Positions 31,577 through 34,535 of a stretch of DNA of 34,535 bases are shown one piece after another (the stretch's first letter is position 1; every line of letters begins with the position of its first letter). The position numbers and the translations under genes are program-made. The DNA comes from Chloroflexota bacterium (lineage in GTDB: Bacteria > Chloroflexota > UBA11872 > VXOZ01): the NCBI GenBank assembly GCA_022824225.1, contig JAJEAH010000022.1:1-34535 (forward strand), read 5' to 3'. The notes below the pieces were generated by a model that saw nothing but the letters and a program-made list of their open reading frames with translations, was not told the DNA's origin and made no database searches.

Positions 31577-33058
31577 CTAATGCCGTACATCCACCTGCCA
31601 GTACTCCGTGTGTGCGCCGGGCTGATTCTGGTTGCGCATGTCCTCGTCCGGCACGTGCACCTCGTCCCGCACCGGCAAGTCGTCGTCTTCCAGGTACTTC
31701 CCGCCGCGCTCGCGCTGCCGGCGCAAGAGTTCGTCGCGCAACTCCTCTTTCTTGGCCGCGGCGCTGCGCTCGTAGGCCAGGTTGTGCGCCTCCCGGGCAT
31801 CGGTCTCCAGGTCGAAGAGCAGTTCCGCGGGGCCTTCCGGGTACCACATGTACTTCCAACGGCCGTCCGTAATTCCCAGGTAGACGCAGTCCAGACGCAG
31901 GTCTTTGCCGGTGGGCCCGGGGCCGTTCACCCCTTCAAGGTACCGGCGCGGCGATTCAAGCTCGCCCCGCGCCAGGGCTACCAGGTCCTGGCCGTCGGTT
32001 TCGGCGGGCGGCTCGCCGCCGGCCGCCTTGACCAACGTCGGCAGGATGTCGGCATGGGTCACCGGGGTTGCGACTTGCGTGCCGTGGCAGCGGTTGTCCC
32101 AGCTACTCGGCATGCGCATGGCAAATGGGACATGCGCCGACGGCTCGTGGAAGTGACTCTTGGCGCCGGCGCGGTGGTCGCCCAGGAACTCACCGTGGTC
32201 TGAAGTATAGATGATCATCGTGTCGTGATAGAGCCCCAGGTCTTCCAACGCGCTGTACACCCGCGCCATGTTGTAGTCGATCTGCGTGATCAGTCCGTAG
32301 TAGGCCGATCGCGCCTCACGGATTATCTTCGGGGGCATGAGGTCGTAGGTCCGGCGCTTCTGCTGCTTGGCGAACGCCGGCGGACACTGGTCGCTGTCCC
32401 GCCAGTCGCCGATGACGGGGGCCGGAATCTCTTCCTGGCGATACATCGAGTAGTAGGGCTCCGGCGGATCGAACGGCGGGTGGGGTTTCGTGAATGAGCA
32501 CCAGAGAAAGAACGGCACGGTTGGGTCCCGGCGAAAGTGTATGTACGCCACGCACTGTTCAGCAATCCACGAGGTAAGTGTCAAGGCTTCGGGCACCGTG
32601 GCCATGCCGGGGTAGAGCTCGTTCTGGCCCAGGCCGTGCCGCATGGGCTGCAACGCGTTGCCTGAGTGGCGCATCTGGCGGTAGTAGTCATCGGGCAGGA
32701 TCATTTCTTCGAAGCCGTGCCGCGCCCGCTCCGGCCCGAAATGCATCTTGCCGATGGCAATCGTCTGGTAGCCCAGTTCCCGCAAGTGCGCCGGCAACGT
32801 GCCTTCCCGGCCCAGGATCTTAGACGTGATGCCGTTGCCGGTCATGCCGTGACTGAATACCTGTTGGCCCGTCATGACGCCCATGCGCGAGGGCACACAC
32901 ACCGGATCATCCGAGTAGCCGCTCGTGAACGTGACACCCTCGTGGCGCAGGCGGTCATAGTGCGGCGTGCGCAGGAAAGACGGCCCCGCGCCGCCGGAGG
33001 CGTCGTAGCGTTGCTGGTCGGTTGTAATGAGCAGGATGTTCGGCTGGGTTTGAGCCAT
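31577..33058 (-). CDS. Type I sulfatase (alkaline phosphatase superfamily)
   Basis: A sulfate ester hydrolase of 493 residues. The formylglycine signature is CVPSRMGVMTG with Cys54 in C-x-P-S-R, to be converted by an FGE maturase not present here. Other active-site elements are the metal Asp in LLITTDQQRYD (about 14), GKMHFG (Lys104, His106), the FTKPHPPFDPP block (Lys191, His193), and TSDHGEFLGDH (Asp287, His288) followed by KSHFHEPSAHVP. ATG 33058 is chosen: GGAGGG lies 8 nt upstream, and the extension to TTG 33085 has no family character. No signal peptide is visible, so this would be a cytosolic sulfatase acting on an imported ester. The substrate is not deducible. Confidence 0.95.
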   Translation of the reverse strand: MAQTQPNILLITTDQQRYDASGGAGPSFLRTPHYDRLRHEGVTFTSGYSDDPVCVPSRMGVMTGQQVFSHGMTGNGITSKILGREGTLPAHLRELGYQTIAIGKMHFGPERARHGFEEMILPDDYYRQMRHSGNALQPMRHGLGQNELYPGMATVPEALTLTSWIAEQCVAYIHFRRDPTVPFFLWCSFTKPHPPFDPPEPYYSMYRQEEIPAPVIGDWRDSDQCPPAFAKQQKRRTYDLMPPKIIREARSAYYGLITQIDYNMARVYSALEDLGLYHDTMIIYTSDHGEFLGDHRAGAKSHFHEPSAHVPFAMRMPSSWDNRCHGTQVATPVTHADILPTLVKAAGGEPPAETDGQDLVALARGELESPRRYLEGVNGPGPTGKDLRLDCVYLGITDGRWKYMWYPEGPAELLFDLETDAREAHNLAYERSAAAKKEELRDELLRRQRERGGKYLEDDDLPVRDEVHVPDEDMRNQNQPGAHTEYWQVDVRH

Positions 33059-33098
33059 GGAGTCTACCCTCCAGTGAGTGTCCAAATCAATGCTCTCA

Positions 33099-33149
33099 CG
33101 CTCTCATCCGTTCGCGCTGAGCTTGTCGAAGGGTGAACGGATGAGAGCG
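33099..33149. repeat. Long perfect inverted repeat upstream of the sulfatase gene
   Basis: A 15-bp arm (CGCTCTCATCCGTTC, 33099-33113) and its exact reverse complement (33135-33149) enclose a 21-nt loop containing GCTGAGCTTGTCGAAGG. It is the full-length form of the palindromic element whose left half is duplicated at 20862-20959. It lies 41 nt upstream of the sulfatase start, so it could form part of that gene's 5' region. Confidence 0.88.
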
Positions 33150-33186
33150 CTCCCTTATCCTGAGCCAAATGTGTTTCGATGAGCCT

Positions 33187-33214
33187 GTGCTGAGTTTTTC
33201 GAAGTGCTCAGCAC
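33187..33214. repeat. Second palindromic repeat in the sulfatase upstream region
   Basis: GTGCTGAG (33187-33194) pairs with CTCAGCAC (33207-33214) around TTTTTCGAAGTG. A further CCTCAGCACGAGCGGTTCAGAATGAC-type half follows at about 33248-33272. The three elements make a small cluster between the glycosidase-like and sulfatase genes. Confidence 0.8.
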
Positions 33215-33286
33215 GAACGTACGTCAACGCCTACATAGCACGGCTGCCTCAGCACGAGCGGTTCAGAATGACGTATGCGCACAGGC

Positions 33287-34312
33287 CTACAGTTCCTGAT
33301 ACGCCTCGACCACATTCTGCCAGGCCAACGCCGGATCGCCGCCCCAGTCATAGAGCGTGCCGCCCGGTTCGCCCAAGAACGACCACACGGCCAGCATGTC
33401 CGCGCCCATTTCTGCTGCGGTCAAAATAGTGCGCTTCACGTCCGGCTCGCGCTTCGGCGGAATCCAAATCGACTGCACCCAAATCTGGCAGGGCTTGTCG
33501 TATTTGTGCGCAAGTTCGATTGCCTTGCGCGTATTGTGCTCGAAGTACTCCCAGTCCCCGCCGTGGCGGTGGATCCAGTACGGGTCGGTGGAGAATACAT
33601 CCACTTCAGGCACCGCGACAAAAGGCTCCCAGTCGTCAACGCCGTACCAGCCGGGACCCGAAGCCGGATGGTTCCCACTCTCATCCAGCGGCATCAGGCA
33701 GAGCACGTTCTCACCGCCGCCGACTTCCTTGCTGGCGCGAAGCAGTCGTGTCAAGAATATCAGAAGTGAGTCCTGGCGAAACTGGCGTACGTCGGCATCG
33801 AGCTGCGTCGGCATGGCGCGCTTGAAGCGTCGGGAAAAACCCTCCTGGCACGACGCGCAGCGGCACGCCCACACGTTGGGAAAGTTGCTGTCGCTGGAGA
33901 AATGCGGCTCATCCCAGAAGACGCCGTCCGGCGCAAAGTGCGGCGTGATCTCCCGCACCCGCTCCTCCATCCATGCGGCAAACTCCGGGTTGTTCGGACA
34001 CGCCATGGCTTCCGTGGAGCGAACGCCGTTGGAGAAATACTGCGCGGCCGCCGGATTTTCCAGGAGATAACGGGTCGATTGGATGTAGGAAGCGAACGCC
34101 CCAAAGCCGTGCCAATTCAGATACACCTTGAGTCCGAGCTCGCGCGCTTTCTCCACGATGCGTTCCCGGGCCGCCCTGAAGACGTACCAGTCACTCTCGT
34201 TCAGCGTCATGTTGATGGACGTGCACCCGGCGGCCTTGATTTCCTCCAGGTCCTGATCGTTGTGGTGCGGATACCAACCACCCGCGTAGGCGACGTTCTT
34301 GTCTGCGACCAT
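33287..34312 (-). CDS. Putative TIM-barrel glycosidase-like protein
   Basis: A 341-residue product with the look of a (beta/alpha)8 glycosidase-like protein, not assigned to a named family. GWYPHHNDQDLEEIKAAGCTSINMT resembles a first strand and helix. GLKVYLNWHGFG is a later strand, and DGVFWDEPHF (about 130-139) has the Asp/Glu-bearing strand end seen in such enzymes. It is followed by a Cys cluster in CRCASCQEGFSRRF, also seen in some uncharacterised glycosyl-hydrolase-like proteins. VDVFSTDPYW and PCQIWVQSIWIP give further barrel strands. No signal peptide is seen. It is upstream of the sulfatase gene on the same strand. Function is inferred and may not be hydrolytic. Confidence 0.65.
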   Translation of the reverse strand: MVADKNVAYAGGWYPHHNDQDLEEIKAAGCTSINMTLNESDWYVFRAARERIVEKARELGLKVYLNWHGFGAFASYIQSTRYLLENPAAAQYFSNGVRSTEAMACPNNPEFAAWMEERVREITPHFAPDGVFWDEPHFSSDSNFPNVWACRCASCQEGFSRRFKRAMPTQLDADVRQFRQDSLLIFLTRLLRASKEVGGGENVLCLMPLDESGNHPASGPGWYGVDDWEPFVAVPEVDVFSTDPYWIHRHGGDWEYFEHNTRKAIELAHKYDKPCQIWVQSIWIPPKREPDVKRTILTAAEMGADMLAVWSFLGEPGGTLYDWGGDPALAWQNVVEAYQEL

Positions 34313-34423
34313 ACGGCGTCACTTCCCTTCCTTCCCAAAGCGCTGTTTGCGTTCCACGCAGATCGTGTCCGCAACTCGTCTATCGGATCCGTCACTGCCA
34401 TGAAAACAGCGCGACGGGTCTCG

Positions 34424-34534
34424 TCATTCCCGCGAAAGCGGGAAGGTGGATTCACATTTCAAGTGCAACACCTGGTTTATGAATACTTCGGCTGGCGTTT
34501 GGTACCCGAGGCACTTGCGCGGGGTATGGTTGTA
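34424..34534 (-). CDS. IS30-family transposase, C-terminal fragment (cut by window edge)
   Basis: The last 36 codons of an IS30-type transposase. The frame reads YNHTPRKCLGYQTPAEVF and then INQVLHLKCE, the typical end of the family's DDE domain (NxRPRKxLxxxTPxEVF). The reading frame leaves the element and ends at a TGA inside a neighbouring REP palindrome (34424-34426), so the final residues STFPLSRE come at least partly from the target DNA. The rest of the gene and element continues beyond the right edge. Confidence 0.85.
   Translation of the reverse strand, partial: YNHTPRKCLGYQTPAEVFINQVLHLKCESTFPLSRE
34427..34444. repeat. REP-like palindrome at the IS boundary
   Basis: TTCCCGC (34427-34433), loop GAAA, GCGGGAA (34438-34444). 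The IS30-type sequence begins directly after the right arm, so the palindrome or its edge is the likely insertion target. Confidence 0.8.
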
Positions 34535-34535
34535 G
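34445..34535. mobile_element. IS30-family insertion sequence, one end
   Basis: The element enters from the right edge. Its outer end is placed near 34445, where GGTGGATTCACATTTCAAG abuts the REP arm GCGGGAA; this boundary is approximate. The terminal inverted repeat probably lies within 34445-34480 and overlaps the transposase 3' end. The other end is outside the window, so target duplications cannot be checked. Confidence 0.6.

Overview
The window is about 34.5 kb of GC-rich bacterial chromosome. Its first half reads as core housekeeping genes, its second half as an accessory carbohydrate-utilisation region, and it ends inside an insertion sequence. Gene content (purSQL, a UPF0182 giant membrane protein beside a divergent FtsH-like protease, NrdR, MnmE, PyrE, RecQ with a C-terminal HTH extension) and the style of the accessory half (stacked Gfo/Idh/MocA oxidoreductases, DUF3604, sulfatase, orphan solute-binding lipoproteins, many short palindromic repeats) suggest Chloroflexota, possibly a marine or host-associated lineage. 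That placement is an inference from gene content, not a phylogeny.

Layout. 1-1878 (minus): purS-purQ-purL', with purL running off the left edge. 2105-6992 (minus): UPF0182 membrane protein and an FtsH-like AAA metalloprotease, preceded by a good extended -10 promoter. 7403-7541: 61-bp tandem palindromic repeats. 7589-9641 (plus): an AAC(3)-family acetyltransferase, an NrdR with two zinc ribbons instead of one, and a VanZ-like protein. 9687-12085 (minus): mnmE and pyrE. 12369-16145 (plus): HAD hydrolase, recQ, and a Nudix hydrolase overlapping recQ by 4 nt.

16215-20876 (plus): four Gfo/Idh/MocA-like genes. The first has lost the EKP catalytic motif and overlaps the second by 4 nt; a small lipoprotein gene sits between the second and third. 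21000-34312 (minus, convergent with the previous block): DegT/DnrJ-type aminotransferase, CBM9-like protein, DUF3604 PHP-type enzyme, sugar-type ABC substrate-binding lipoprotein, a DapA-superfamily aldolase lacking the DapA triad, a LivJ-like substrate-binding lipoprotein, an SDR, a type I sulfatase and a TIM-barrel glycosidase-like protein. 34424-34534: C-terminus of an IS30-family transposase, apparently inserted in a REP palindrome.

Working together (inference): the two lipoproteins could capture a substrate outside the cell, while sulfatase, DUF3604, glycosidase-like, CBM9-like, aldolase, dehydrogenases and aminotransferase, none with a visible signal peptide, would process a sulfated or aminated sugar or cyclitol inside. 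No permease or ATPase gene is in the window, so transport must be completed elsewhere. Intergenic DNA in the second half is rich in REP-like palindromes and short tandem duplications, two of which duplicate the 3' ends of oxidoreductase genes including the stop-codon region. No tRNA, rRNA or CRISPR array was seen.
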